From positions 496,001-560,000 of the forward strand of contig NZ_WOBR01000010.1 in the NCBI RefSeq assembly GCF_009727955.1: a stretch of DNA of 64,000 bases, given 5' to 3'. This DNA comes from Aliivibrio fischeri (GTDB lineage Bacteria; Pseudomonadota; Gammaproteobacteria; Enterobacterales; Vibrionaceae). The position numbers and the translations under genes were made by a program. The stretch's first letter is position 1. Each line of letters begins with the position of its first letter. Below the pieces are notes generated by a model that saw only the letters and a program-made list of their open reading frames with translations, did no database searches and was not told where the DNA came from. Positions 8,474 to 17,759 of the stretch are shown here, one piece after another.

Positions 8474-8683
8474 TTAAAACGAAACCATAAAATTACCAAT
8501 AGTTTGATTATGACTATTGGTAATACTGCCTTCACCCGTCTCTTCACAGTATGAGAAATCGACATCAAGTGAATCAAGTTGTCCTTTCATTAAAAGATTA
8601 CGCAATAATACATCGCTGTTTAGTTGATGAATTAACGCGTCCCATGACATATTGTTTTTAAACATTGTGAAATTTACTTTCAT
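8474..8683 (-). CDS. Conserved small protein, 69 aa, unknown function
   Basis: A 69-aa acidic protein (MKVNFTMFKNN...TIGNFMVSF) with no signal peptide or membrane segment. An AAAGGT Shine-Dalgarno sequence five bases before the ATG and an AT-rich promoter-like region upstream support it. It converges on the phosphatase operon with no clear terminator between. I do not recognise a domain. The alternation 'GEGSITNSHNQTIGNF' suggests beta strands. Confidence 0.6.
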   Translation of the reverse strand: MKVNFTMFKNNMSWDALIHQLNSDVLLRNLLMKGQLDSLDVDFSYCEETGEGSITNSHNQTIGNFMVSF

Positions 8684-8959
8684 TAAATACCTTTGTTTTT
8701 TGATAGTTACTTTAAATTTATTTATAAATTAGTTAGTTAAATAAAATTCAATTAAAATAGTGTAATTTTAGTATGTTACAGAAAAATGATGGATTAAAAC
8801 TAATGAAGTAGATGTTACTGAGAGATTTATGGCAAGTACGAAACAGGAGCAGATGTTTGAAATGTTGCAATCTTACAAGTAGAGCTAATTTAATTATTAA
8901 TAATGCATTGTTAAAGTAGCGTAAATGATGCAAGCACCACTCACGCAACTTATTTGAAA

Positions 8960-9169
8960 TTAAAGCGCTACAACGTTAGCAGCTTGAGGGCCTTTTTGGC
9001 CTTGCTCAACTTCAAAAGAAACTTTTTGGCCTTCAGCAAGAGTTTTGAAACCTTCTGAAGCGATAGCACGGAAATGTACGAATACGTCAGCGCCGCCGTT
9101 ATCTTGAGTAATGAAACCGAAACCTTTTTCTTCGTTAAACCATTTAACGATACCAGTTGTTTTAGACAT
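8960..9169 (-). CDS. Cold-shock protein, CspA family
   Basis: A 69-aa single OB-fold cold-shock domain. RNP1 'KGFGFI' (residues 15-20) and RNP2 'VFVHF' (29-33) are intact, as is the usual C-terminal '[10 protein letters not shown]'. It binds single-stranded nucleic acid and acts as an RNA chaperone. Its length and the near-perfect motifs match CspA-type proteins. A leader of about 175 bases and a good promoter precede it, as in cold-inducible csp genes, though whether this copy is cold-induced cannot be told from sequence. Confidence 0.95.
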
Positions 9170-9379
9170 ATTATGTCCCTTCTTAGTAAAAATTCATAAA
9201 AATCGCATTATGCGATGTGCTTGAGCTTGAATTATTAAATGTGGCGATAAAGCTAAGGGAGACACTGAGGATAACAACACTTACGAAGAAATTCTGAGGA
9301 CTTACTTTTACTTGATGTTCACTAACAACTCTGAGCAACAGAGCGAGAACAATAGTACTCGATTACTGATCGTTGTAAA
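9170..9379 (-). promoter_or_regulatory. cspA-type promoter and long 5' untranslated leader
   Basis: On the minus strand, TTTACA (9379-9374) and TACTAT (9357-9352) form a -35/-10 pair with a 16-base spacer, putting the transcription start near 9345. The leader is then about 175 nt, close to the long leaders of cold-shock mRNAs. It holds a 7-1-7 inverted repeat (ATCGCAT/ATGCGAT, 9202-9216) not far above the AAGG ribosome binding site, which may act in temperature-dependent translation. Confidence 0.6.
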
Positions 9380-9464
9380 GACTTTTTTAATTTATTTTAA
9401 ATAACTGTAAAAAAAGCCATGACATAAACAGCAAGACTCCATCAATTTAATCCGTATATACATA

Positions 9465-9496
9465 CAAAAAAGTCACCATCAGAAATGGCGACTTTT
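9465..9496 (-). terminator. Terminator at the end of the halovibrin/surface-protein run
   Basis: AAAAAGTC and GACTTTTT flank CCAT/ATGG to form a strong stem with a small loop. T-runs lie on both sides, so it works in either direction. It sits just after the stop of the halovibrin-like gene and closes that transcription unit. Confidence 0.8.
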
Positions 9497-9528
9497 TATT
9501 TTGTAATCAATGAGTTTTAGATTAGAAC

Positions 9529-10443
9529 TTAGATACCTTGATCACTCATAGTAAATAAAAATTGAGCATCTTGATTTTTGTTATCAGGAAGCTTCATTTT
9601 AATTACTGGAATTGCAATACCTGTAGTTTGATAAAAGTCTTTTTGATAACTTTGAGCTTCATTTCGTCCATTATAACCAGAATCAGCTGTATAGAAAAAA
9701 GCTTGTATAGGTAATTCTCTGCCTATATTTTGTGGCCATACAGCTAATCTTAGCTCATTTTGAGTACCAAACGATTCACTAGAGATCTTAGCCATTGATT
9801 TAATACCTTCAGAAAAGTTTCTAGACGTATCTGATGGTGCAGTCTCTCTTAAATTAAACGAACATTGGTGGTGGTGTTTATCACCATGCGTATCATAATA
9901 ATGTGATTTCCACTCTGATGCTGTATAAATATTTTGTTGGTCACAAGAACGACTAGAGCCCTTATAATCAACATTCTCTCCACAACCATTATAATTACGA
10001 CGGTTTGAATCTGCATCGATAGGGAAGAAACATAGATAATCTAAATCTCTTTTACCTTGTGGAGCACCAAATATTTGATAAATAATATAACCACTATCAT
10101 AACCATAAGCCAATCTAGTATATTTTGAATCTTTGCGTAAATAAGAAAACGACACACCGCCTGTATTTATTGCATTCGGACTTGGATTCCAAACATGATA
10201 ATTACCCGGTTTATTACCTCGAAAGGTAATCCCCGAACATAAAAACGCAGGAGACCCATTACCGCAATAATCTGGAGTTTCATTATAATCATTCGTTAAT
10301 GCTGCAACTAACGAATTGCCTTGCTGCTGTGTAATAGCACTATTACTACGACTTGCTGCACCATTGTCATCAGAAGCGTCATTTGCTAACACAGACAAGC
10401 TAAGAGGTAAAACAAACCAACTGATCAATTTTATAAATTTCAT
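9529..10443 (-). CDS. Halovibrin-like secreted protein (putative NAD+ glycohydrolase)
   Basis: A 304-aa exported protein with a signal peptide (~residues 1-20, 'LPLSLSVLA'). It resembles the halovibrin HvnA/HvnB family, secreted NAD+ glycohydrolases first described in V. fischeri. Shared features recalled for the family are 'SPAFLCSGITFRG', 'GVSFSYLRKDSKY', 'SGYIIYQIFGAP', 'NELRLAVWPQ' and 'TTGIAIPVIKM'. Six cysteines align with those of the second copy in this window, pointing to three disulfides. The ATG used has a GGA eight bases upstream; another ATG 12 bases earlier is possible. It is the last gene of a minus-strand run of surface proteins, 27 bases after its neighbour. Family assignment is from memory of motifs, so moderate. 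Confidence 0.68.
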   Translation of the reverse strand: MKFIKLISWFVLPLSLSVLANDASDDNGAASRSNSAITQQQGNSLVAALTNDYNETPDYCGNGSPAFLCSGITFRGNKPGNYHVWNPSPNAINTGGVSFSYLRKDSKYTRLAYGYDSGYIIYQIFGAPQGKRDLDYLCFFPIDADSNRRNYNGCGENVDYKGSSRSCDQQNIYTASEWKSHYYDTHGDKHHHQCSFNLRETAPSDTSRNFSEGIKSMAKISSESFGTQNELRLAVWPQNIGRELPIQAFFYTADSGYNGRNEAQSYQKDFYQTTGIAIPVIKMKLPDNKNQDAQFLFTMSDQGI

Positions 10444-10470
10444 AATATATTCCATATATTTAAGTTTTAA

Positions 10471-12660
10471 TTAATGCACATCACTGCGATCAATACACGT
10501 TACGTAATCGGTGTACGTGTCATAACCGTCATCGCTATTACCATTACTCAAATCAAGCCAGAAATGAGCATCGGGATCAGAACCAGACCCTGATACGGTC
10601 GATGACCAGTAATATGTATTGGTTGGCCATTGATATCTCCCCATATCACCGTATTCATTCTGCAACGTTTTCAGATCCCAGATTGTTGGCAATTTCCATG
10701 ATGAACTGCCTCCAATACGTAAACCTTCACAAAATTGCTTTGCTGTGTTTGGATGATATTTAGGATATTTATAGCCATTTTCATTGTTGTACCCATCATA
10801 ATTATGATAAGAACCAACCTGATCTAATTGCTCAACATTAACTGGACAAGAAACTTTAGCGCCGCTTGATAACGTCACTATTCCACCATCGTTTGAGCAA
10901 GTAGGTGTATATTTATCATCATCTTCAGTAATAGCTAATGACGTTATACAACTTTGATTTCCTTCAATTTGCCCTGTACTTTTAGGGACAACACAGAACT
11001 CAATGTGTTGGCCAACAAGAGAAGCATCATTTTTTAAATTGAAAGTAGAAGAGAAATGCTCTGTTCCTTTATCTCGATATAATTCTTCGTGAGTTTCCAC
11101 CACAGTCCACGTGCGCAAACTGTTTTTTTCTTCTGCACCAGAATCAGCAGCAACATAAAGATAATCACCTTTTAATTTCTCGCCTATAACTGGCACATTA
11201 GGGGTTATTCGTAGCGACGATACCGAAGGTAAGCTCTCTTCTCCTGTCTTCCATGTTGTCACTTCATCACCACAACTAGGGTGGTATGCAAGAAAATAAG
11301 ATACGCTGTTATCAGGGGCTTGCGTGGAATACAAATCAATAGGTATGCCATCGCAAGTCAACGTAATATCATCAACATTAGCTCCATTAGCCCAACTGTT
11401 TAAAATATTACTTCCTGCCCCTAAGCCTTGATGGTTTACAGCAGCAAATGCATTACCGCTAGCAATGGTTTCACTAGCAGGAGCAACAAATGCATTTAAA
11501 GCATCAGGAGACAGTTCTGCACTTTGTAACGCATCAATATAATTTCCCTCACCATCAAGTACCAAAGCACCTTCATTAGATGTTCTTGTCACTAAACGTG
11601 TATTTTCACCATACGTTTTTTTAGTATGTAGATTTCCCCATTGCGCCAGTTTTCCAGTTGATACATCCGTGGCAATAAAACTGCATCGAGTCGCACTTAA
11701 CTGGGGACTTTTCATATTTGATAAGAAATCAGAAGTTGATGAATTTATCTTTCCTCCACAAGCATCATCCCCCCACGCATAAATAGTTGAATTGGAGATA
11801 ACTGCAAAGGCTTTTTCTGTTGCTTGTATGCTCGAACTTCCAGAACTATTTAAAATAGAAGAAATATAACTAGGGATAGTGCCCGACTCTGAATTATCTC
11901 CCCCCCATGCAACGTATTTATTACTCTGTGTTTTAACTAGAAACGCATCTTTCGTAGCATAAATAGACTGCACAACTTCATTTTTTAAAGCCTTCTTAGC
12001 CTCTTCAGATATTGTTCCACCAGCGGTGCCATCACCCCACACCTTAATATCTCCTGATTCTAAAAGCGCAACCCAAGCGATAGGATCACCGATAGTACCT
12101 CCAGAGTGATAAATTGAGCGTATAGTGTCGGAAGACGTAATTGCATCAATCGTATTCTCTGTTCCTGTCGACGGAGTATATTCAATAAGTGAACCATCGG
12201 TTTTTACTATCATGAATGATTCTGTTCCCGGATAAACAGACTGAATATTCTCAATCGATTTCTCTTCACCACGAGTAACGCCATTTCCCCAAGCAACTCC
12301 ATGGTGGAATACAGGATCTAAAGCGAGAAAAGCATTACCAGATGCATACATTTGGCTTGGTTTAATAAACGCTAATAATTCATCTAATGTACTTCCTGCT
12401 TCTATTTCTCCCCCAAACTGCGGATTACCAAATGCCATCACGTTTTGGTATTCACCTTTGTTTTGTATAATAAAAGCACCTGCAGCAAGGTTAATCCCAA
12501 CAGTGCCTGGCAATGCTTCACTGTTATTAAAACGATAATTGTTTGCTTGATTGAACCAACTCTTATTCGCTTCACTTTGAGGGATTAACATTGGCTGTGC
12601 AGCCATCACTACTGGACTTAATACATTAGCCAATAGAAGTGCGATAATAGACTTTTTCAT
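10471..12660 (-). CDS. Secreted RCC1-like repeat protein with C-terminal DUF1566 (Lcl-type) domain
   Basis: A 729-aa exported protein with a signal peptide ending near 'LSPVVMAAQ'. Residues ~50-420 hold about six repeats with the pattern a/vWG-x4-GG-x-I...AF-a/v-x-l, typical of RCC1/BLIP-II-like beta-propellers. A middle beta-rich region follows, and the last ~130 residues form a DUF1566/Lcl domain ('FCEGLRIGGSSSWKLPTIWDLKTL', 'YYWSSTVSGSG', 'VTCIDR'). Lcl domains occur in adhesins and lectin-like proteins. The start is the ATG behind a consensus AAAGGAG; a frame extending 15 codons further overlaps the upstream gene and has no such site. Probable cell-surface or secreted binding protein. Confidence 0.8.
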   Translation of the reverse strand: MKKSIIALLLANVLSPVVMAAQPMLIPQSEANKSWFNQANNYRFNNSEALPGTVGINLAAGAFIIQNKGEYQNVMAFGNPQFGGEIEAGSTLDELLAFIKPSQMYASGNAFLALDPVFHHGVAWGNGVTRGEEKSIENIQSVYPGTESFMIVKTDGSLIEYTPSTGTENTIDAITSSDTIRSIYHSGGTIGDPIAWVALLESGDIKVWGDGTAGGTISEEAKKALKNEVVQSIYATKDAFLVKTQSNKYVAWGGDNSESGTIPSYISSILNSSGSSSIQATEKAFAVISNSTIYAWGDDACGGKINSSTSDFLSNMKSPQLSATRCSFIATDVSTGKLAQWGNLHTKKTYGENTRLVTRTSNEGALVLDGEGNYIDALQSAELSPDALNAFVAPASETIASGNAFAAVNHQGLGAGSNILNSWANGANVDDITLTCDGIPIDLYSTQAPDNSVSYFLAYHPSCGDEVTTWKTGEESLPSVSSLRITPNVPVIGEKLKGDYLYVAADSGAEEKNSLRTWTVVETHEELYRDKGTEHFSSTFNLKNDASLVGQHIEFCVVPKSTGQIEGNQSCITSLAITEDDDKYTPTCSNDGGIVTLSSGAKVSCPVNVEQLDQVGSYHNYDGYNNENGYKYPKYHPNTAKQFCEGLRIGGSSSWKLPTIWDLKTLQNEYGDMGRYQWPTNTYYWSSTVSGSGSDPDAHFWLDLSNGNSDDGYDTYTDYVTCIDRSDVH

Positions 12661-12685
12661 TATTACTCCTTTGTTATTATTTTTA

Positions 12686-14527
12686 TTACTCATTGAACAC
12701 ACCATCAGGGACAGAATTACCCCACATCACGACAGCATTAAAACCCCTAACATAAAACCCCCCTGTAGTTTCATCCTCAAATTCAGAAAACGTATTAAAA
12801 CTACCAATTTGAGAAATATCAGAAAGATCATTAATGGCACTACGTAAATTCAAACTAGAATCATCAGAAGAAAGACACTGATGTCCATCAGGAATACAAC
12901 CTCCTTGGTTTACCCCTCCCCACGCATACACATCATCCATCGCCTTCATCAAGAAAGCGTGATTATTGCCAATGACATTAGCTATTGAGAAGGTAGGTAT
13001 ATTGCTAGGTAAGGTTCCGCCATATTTCTTATCTCCCCACACAAAAAGATGTGAGCTGTCGTATAAAGCAATGGCTTTTTCTGTTGATGCACAATGGAAA
13101 TCATCGGTAATCGTTATTGCATCTAACTCTATTTGAATATTTGATGGGATATAACCAGCACCGTAATCATTTCCCCACGCAACAACACCTTTATTGCCAT
13201 CAGAAATAGCAACAAACGATGCATCAGAAGCACACAAACGGGTAATAGGGTTTGCATTAGTAAAGTCAGTAGCCGCAGAACTTAGTAACCCACCATAATA
13301 TGAGTCACCCCATGCTATTACTCTGCCTGATTTGGTTATCCCAGCAAATGCATAACGAGTTGCATAGACCGTTTGGATGTTTTGGTGCTGCTCGAATGGG
13401 CTATGTCCCCATGAATAAGCATTTCCATCATTATCGAGCACAGTAAAACTGTCTTGAGACGTAATAACATCTTTAATCGATAAAGCGGATTTCATTTCAT
13501 CAGGTAATGTACCGCCATATATGGATTGCCCCCATGCAACAAGCTTTTGCTTACCGCTTGGCATATCAAACACAGCTAAAAATGCTTGAGCGGTATGATA
13601 AATTGCCTTTGGCAAACCATCTTTGCTTAACAACTTATCAATGCGTTTTTGTGATTCACTTGATATTGAGCCACCACGAACCATATCCCCAGCCGTATTT
13701 ATTCCACCATTTTTTAAAATGGCAGCCATTGCATAAGGGGCTGGAAAAATTTCTTCGACTTGATTTATATAAGATGGCGTCGTATCAAACTGCCCCCAAA
13801 TGATGGCATCATCTGACTCACTTTTAATCGCAAAGCCATCAAGCATAGAATACACTTCTTTCGCTTTAGGTAAGTTAGGGGCATTAGTCACTTCAGAGCC
13901 ATAACCAATTAATGAAGCATCGCCCTCAGAGCTAAGAGATAACGCCGCAGAATTACTTGTTACAAAGGAAACATCATCTTTTGCATCCATGGTTGGTGCA
14001 TTGTATAAACTGAAGTTTTTAGTTTGATTTAAATAACTGAATAACGCATTTTTATTATCGATATCTCCATTAGTAATTAATTCACTTCTGCATTCATTTT
14101 CTGATGGAGCATAACTTCCAGGCAGATAAGTTACTTTAATACAATATCGTAAATATTTATTATTTGTATCTTTTGGTACATTAATTGGAATTTCAGGAAA
14201 CCCATCACCAGATATATTTCCGCAAGTTAATAATCCATCTAATTCACATTCCTCCTTATTATTGTTGATAATATTTTTTAACGTATCATCCGTTATTTCA
14301 CACTCAGATGAATCATCATTTAAAATACAAGCACTGTATAATACTTTTATATCTGAGTCTGGTGTTGTTTTATAATTTATATTTGTTATTTCATTTTCTT
14401 TTGGTGGTGAAGATAAATGAAGCTGATCAATAAAAACCCTTGGTAGCTTTGGAACAATAGCATTAGCCATATTCCAGCTACTGGATAGAATGGTAATAGT
14501 CATACCTATCCAATATTTATATTTCAT
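12686..14527 (-). CDS. Secreted RCC1-like repeat protein
   Basis: A 613-aa protein with a signal peptide (~residues 1-23, 'SSSWNMANA'). Residues ~20-170 are a Cys-containing beta-rich region. Residues ~190-600 carry eight or nine RCC1-like repeats, e.g. 'LVAWGQSIYGGTL', 'VIAWGDSYYGGLL', 'LFVWGDKKYGGTL' and 'VYAWGGVNQGGCI'. It is clearly a paralogue of the next gene in the repeat region but lacks the DUF1566 domain. A hairpin lies before it and the next gene starts 25 bases after its stop. RCC1-type propellers in bacteria act as binding scaffolds; the ligand here is unknown. Confidence 0.8.
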   Translation of the reverse strand: MKYKYWIGMTITILSSSWNMANAIVPKLPRVFIDQLHLSSPPKENEITNINYKTTPDSDIKVLYSACILNDDSSECEITDDTLKNIINNNKEECELDGLLTCGNISGDGFPEIPINVPKDTNNKYLRYCIKVTYLPGSYAPSENECRSELITNGDIDNKNALFSYLNQTKNFSLYNAPTMDAKDDVSFVTSNSAALSLSSEGDASLIGYGSEVTNAPNLPKAKEVYSMLDGFAIKSESDDAIIWGQFDTTPSYINQVEEIFPAPYAMAAILKNGGINTAGDMVRGGSISSESQKRIDKLLSKDGLPKAIYHTAQAFLAVFDMPSGKQKLVAWGQSIYGGTLPDEMKSALSIKDVITSQDSFTVLDNDGNAYSWGHSPFEQHQNIQTVYATRYAFAGITKSGRVIAWGDSYYGGLLSSAATDFTNANPITRLCASDASFVAISDGNKGVVAWGNDYGAGYIPSNIQIELDAITITDDFHCASTEKAIALYDSSHLFVWGDKKYGGTLPSNIPTFSIANVIGNNHAFLMKAMDDVYAWGGVNQGGCIPDGHQCLSSDDSSLNLRSAINDLSDISQIGSFNTFSEFEDETTGGFYVRGFNAVVMWGNSVPDGVFNE

Positions 14528-14548
14528 TATATTTATTCCGAACAGATA

Positions 14549-14573
14549 AAAGCCTCTAATAAAAGAGGCTTTA
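14549..14573 (-). terminator. Intergenic hairpin / partial terminator inside the surface-protein run
   Basis: AAAGCCTCT and AGAGGCTTT form a 9-bp stem with a six-base loop. On the minus strand the hairpin is followed by TTTTAT. It lies between the Ig-like protein gene and the first RCC1-like gene, so it could lower expression of the three distal genes relative to the proximal ones. Confidence 0.65.
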
Positions 14574-14593
14574 TTATTATTTTATATTGTTAT

Positions 14594-15748
14594 TTACTTA
14601 GGGATATCTTCACATACAACTAGTGCTAGAGAGTCTGGATCTTGTCCAAGAGGACTAAATGCAGCATCATCAGTAAGGTATGCAACCCCCATGAAATAAT
14701 CAAAAACTTGACCAAGCTCAGATGTATCTTCAGTATTTGTCCAGAAAACACGAACATCATAAGGCCAATGTTCTGTTAATCCACCAGCAGTCGTATTTGT
14801 ATTCAAATAGTTCGAAAACACCGTTGCATCATCCGCTAGACGTAGTTTAGGAGATCGGCTTTCACACTCTAGTTTTGCTTGCGCTTGAGGTAACGCAGCA
14901 AAGCCATAAACGCCATCACCTGTAGCAGAAGTTGCAACACCATTTTCATCAGTATTTACAATATTTTTTGATTCTTCATCATATATAGTTTCACTTGCTA
15001 ACATTGGACGATAGTAATTATCTGCAATGTTACCGCCAGGGAAGTTTTCTGAAATATCAAACTCAGCATATGCTTGACCAGAACCACTACCTACTTCTTC
15101 TGTAGGAAGAACAGAAATAAACACTTTCAATGTTAAATCAGGAGTAACAGGTTGTGCTGGAGTGCCATACGTTTCTGGTATCGTGATTTTTTTGTCATCT
15201 TTATCAGTTGTTTCTTTGATAACGACATCACCAATTTTCCATGTGTATTTTGCTGATTCAATTTGATCATCAGTTAAAGGGGTATCATCACCACTATCAG
15301 GGTCAATCACGTCAAAAGAAAGAGTTACTTCTTCTGTTGGAGCTATAAATTTTCCAACTAATACATCCGAAATTGTCGTTTCATGAATACGAGGATCACC
15401 AACCAACGTCTGAATTTCTAATGGTAAAACATCGGAACATTCAACATTTGATGCTTGATCTTCTGGATTGATATATGACATACAAGCCATTACATTCTGA
15501 CTATTACCTAGAATATCAGGAGTTACCGATAATTGCTTACCAGTACCAATTACCACCCCTTTTTCGTCTTTCCAAATCACTTTAGGATTTTGCAGTTGTT
15601 CTGATGTAAGATCCGTTTTTGCAGTTAATACACTACCTTGATGAATATTTTGATTTTGATGGTCAATATATACATTTGCAGAAGCTGTACCTACAACACC
15701 TACACTTAATAATGATACCATCGCCAACTGGTTTAATTTAAAATACAT
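14594..15748 (-). CDS. Exported Ig-like / beta-sandwich protein
   Basis: A 384-aa protein starting MYFKLNQLAM with a signal peptide cleaved near 'VVGTASA|NVY'. The mature part holds two or three probable Ig-like modules ('KVIWKDEKGVVIGTGKQLSVTP' at ~40-65; 'SAKYTWKIGDVVIKETTDKDDK' at ~165-190) of the sort that repeats in invasin-like proteins, then a less regular C-terminal part. A GGAG site precedes this ATG; the alternative upstream TTG is weak. It sits between the lipoprotein and the RCC1-like genes. I do not recognise the exact family. Confidence 0.72.
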   Translation of the reverse strand: MYFKLNQLAMVSLLSVGVVGTASANVYIDHQNQNIHQGSVLTAKTDLTSEQLQNPKVIWKDEKGVVIGTGKQLSVTPDILGNSQNVMACMSYINPEDQASNVECSDVLPLEIQTLVGDPRIHETTISDVLVGKFIAPTEEVTLSFDVIDPDSGDDTPLTDDQIESAKYTWKIGDVVIKETTDKDDKKITIPETYGTPAQPVTPDLTLKVFISVLPTEEVGSGSGQAYAEFDISENFPGGNIADNYYRPMLASETIYDEESKNIVNTDENGVATSATGDGVYGFAALPQAQAKLECESRSPKLRLADDATVFSNYLNTNTTAGGLTEHWPYDVRVFWTNTEDTSELGQVFDYFMGVAYLTDDAAFSPLGQDPDSLALVVCEDIPK

Positions 15749-15886
15749 ATTATACTCCAACCACTATTGTGGTTATTTATTTTAATTATGATGAAGATTT
15801 ACCCTCATCTATTTATTCACTGTAATTATTTAAATAATAAATACAGTCCTTAATAATTAGAGCTATATAAAGATCTAATTAAAAAA

Positions 15887-17758
15887 TTACCGACTTACAC
15901 ATAATGGGTTTATCAAATTAAAACCTGTGTAATTTTCATAAAAGAAATCTTTTTCTCGCTCTTCAGCAAAAATAACGTCTGCAGTAAAATCATATGGTCC
16001 TGATAGATATGAGGTTGAATAACCTTGCAATGCATAATAATTATTATTTATTGAAGATACCCACCCCGTAGTTAATGAACCAAACGGAATAATGTCAGAC
16101 TTATTAGTGGATCTTTTTAATCCCAAAATAGATCGATTTAATGCAACGGCACTATAAGATGACGTAGCCAAATCAGACATATCCTGACCCATTGAGTCTA
16201 TTTCATTTCCTTCACCTAAAACATCAATACCCGGAACGACTAAATACCAATCTCTACCTTTCTCAGTCAAAAGATTACATGAATCTGCTTTTGTCGACTG
16301 ATCATATAGTGCCCATTTATATCCAAAAGTAACCAATGGATACTCTTCAACAGGAGCAGGAAACTCACCTTCACTAAATTTCAGTTTTTGCGCATTTTTT
16401 GCTTCTGTTATTGTTAATGGCCTATGGTAATAAGCGTCATCTCTTGTACCACCCAAAGAATCTAAATAACGTCCTTCTGCCGAACCAGGGATCAATATTT
16501 CACGTATCGGCTCTATACCTCGAGAGTAAAATAATGGTTTATCTGGTGTTTCGGGATAATATGCACCACCTGTGACGCACTCAGTATTATCCGTACATAT
16601 CTCAGCGTCCCCTTTTACCGAAAGAGGTGTCGCTTCTGAGGCATTAACACAATATTCATACCCAAGTTCGGTACTATCAATACAAAAGCTGATGTCTTTA
16701 CCAATAAAATACGTAGCATCTTTAGGTAGAGGATCTCCATTTGCTTCAGCAACAAGCCAATCCCAATCATCAAGTTGCTTATCAAGACTCACTTGTTGAT
16801 CTCTACTGCTTCCCATATCCATTAAGCCCGGAACTAATTCCACAGCCTTATCTCGAGTACCTATGGTGTAAGATAAGTTAGTACCTACACCACCTTCACC
16901 TTCAGCAATCTCAACTCTGTCTTCTGCTTTATCGTTTGTCCAACCATCTTGTGCGCTTAAATTGGCTTTCCATTTTGTATCACCAGTTAGTCCATATATT
17001 TTCGCGGTTAACGTGGCACCATATTCCAATGAGCCAGTAATTTTAGTGCCAATTCCTTTTGTTGAATCACAATTCAGTGGACCAACTTGAGTGCCCTCTC
17101 CAATTGGGAGAACACAAGCTCGAATGGTTTTATCAATATAACGGCGGTTAATATCATACATACAATCCTTACCAGCTCCGGAGTCACATTGAGTAAACTC
17201 TGGCATATGATCATCACCTAAAGTATGAGTAACAAAACCAAATATACTCTTACCTTCAGGGATTCCTGCACCGTTATCATCATAGGTATAAGAAGCACTT
17301 ATGGTATTTCCAGGTAGAGGAAAAACTGACGAATCTATCGACACTTCTGCAGAAATATCCGATGAAAGCCCAATACTTAAATCTGTACAATATTCATCAC
17401 CAATTAATTCACCTGTTTTTGCTGATGGAGTAACACATCCAGATACTGTTACACCTAATAACGAACTTGCATCTGAAACAGGCAAGATATAATCATCAGC
17501 ACCAGGAATATCGACACCATCTTTGAGCCAGCGAAAAGTAAACTGTTCAACATCAGGCTCGTCTCCTTCTTCATCGTAATATGTCCCAGTCAACTCCAAC
17601 TGTTTATCTGCAATATTACCAATAATCTGTTCATCAAGAACTTGAGGGGCATGGTTTGATGTCGGATCCGTAGGCCGGCTAGGCATAAGATCCGTATCTC
17701 CATTCTTACAACTAACTAAAGAGACCAAAGTAGTTAATACAACAATAGATTTATTCAT
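15887..17758 (-). CDS. Lipoprotein with Ig-like repeats
   Basis: A 623-aa protein starting [17 protein letters not shown]. The 'LVSC' lipobox at residues 14-17 makes it a likely lipoprotein anchored through Cys17; Lys follows at +2, so outer-membrane sorting is expected. Early modules ('QLELTGTYYDEEGDEPDVEQ', 'FRWLKDGVDIPGAD') look like Ig-like domains related to those of the next gene, and several Cys pairs suggest disulfides. Its ATG lies one base past the stop of the OmpA-like gene (TAATATG), implying coupled translation with the barrel protein. Confidence 0.75.
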   Translation of the reverse strand: MNKSIVVLTTLVSLVSCKNGDTDLMPSRPTDPTSNHAPQVLDEQIIGNIADKQLELTGTYYDEEGDEPDVEQFTFRWLKDGVDIPGADDYILPVSDASSLLGVTVSGCVTPSAKTGELIGDEYCTDLSIGLSSDISAEVSIDSSVFPLPGNTISASYTYDDNGAGIPEGKSIFGFVTHTLGDDHMPEFTQCDSGAGKDCMYDINRRYIDKTIRACVLPIGEGTQVGPLNCDSTKGIGTKITGSLEYGATLTAKIYGLTGDTKWKANLSAQDGWTNDKAEDRVEIAEGEGGVGTNLSYTIGTRDKAVELVPGLMDMGSSRDQQVSLDKQLDDWDWLVAEANGDPLPKDATYFIGKDISFCIDSTELGYEYCVNASEATPLSVKGDAEICTDNTECVTGGAYYPETPDKPLFYSRGIEPIREILIPGSAEGRYLDSLGGTRDDAYYHRPLTITEAKNAQKLKFSEGEFPAPVEEYPLVTFGYKWALYDQSTKADSCNLLTEKGRDWYLVVPGIDVLGEGNEIDSMGQDMSDLATSSYSAVALNRSILGLKRSTNKSDIIPFGSLTTGWVSSINNNYYALQGYSTSYLSGPYDFTADVIFAEEREKDFFYENYTGFNLINPLCVSR

Positions 17759-17759
17759 A

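Noticed and set aside
8748-8948. Minus-strand 66-codon frame downstream of the cold-shock gene
   Set aside because: Low-complexity, hydrophobic and cysteine-rich in an implausible way, with no ribosome binding site; it lies in an AT-rich spacer.
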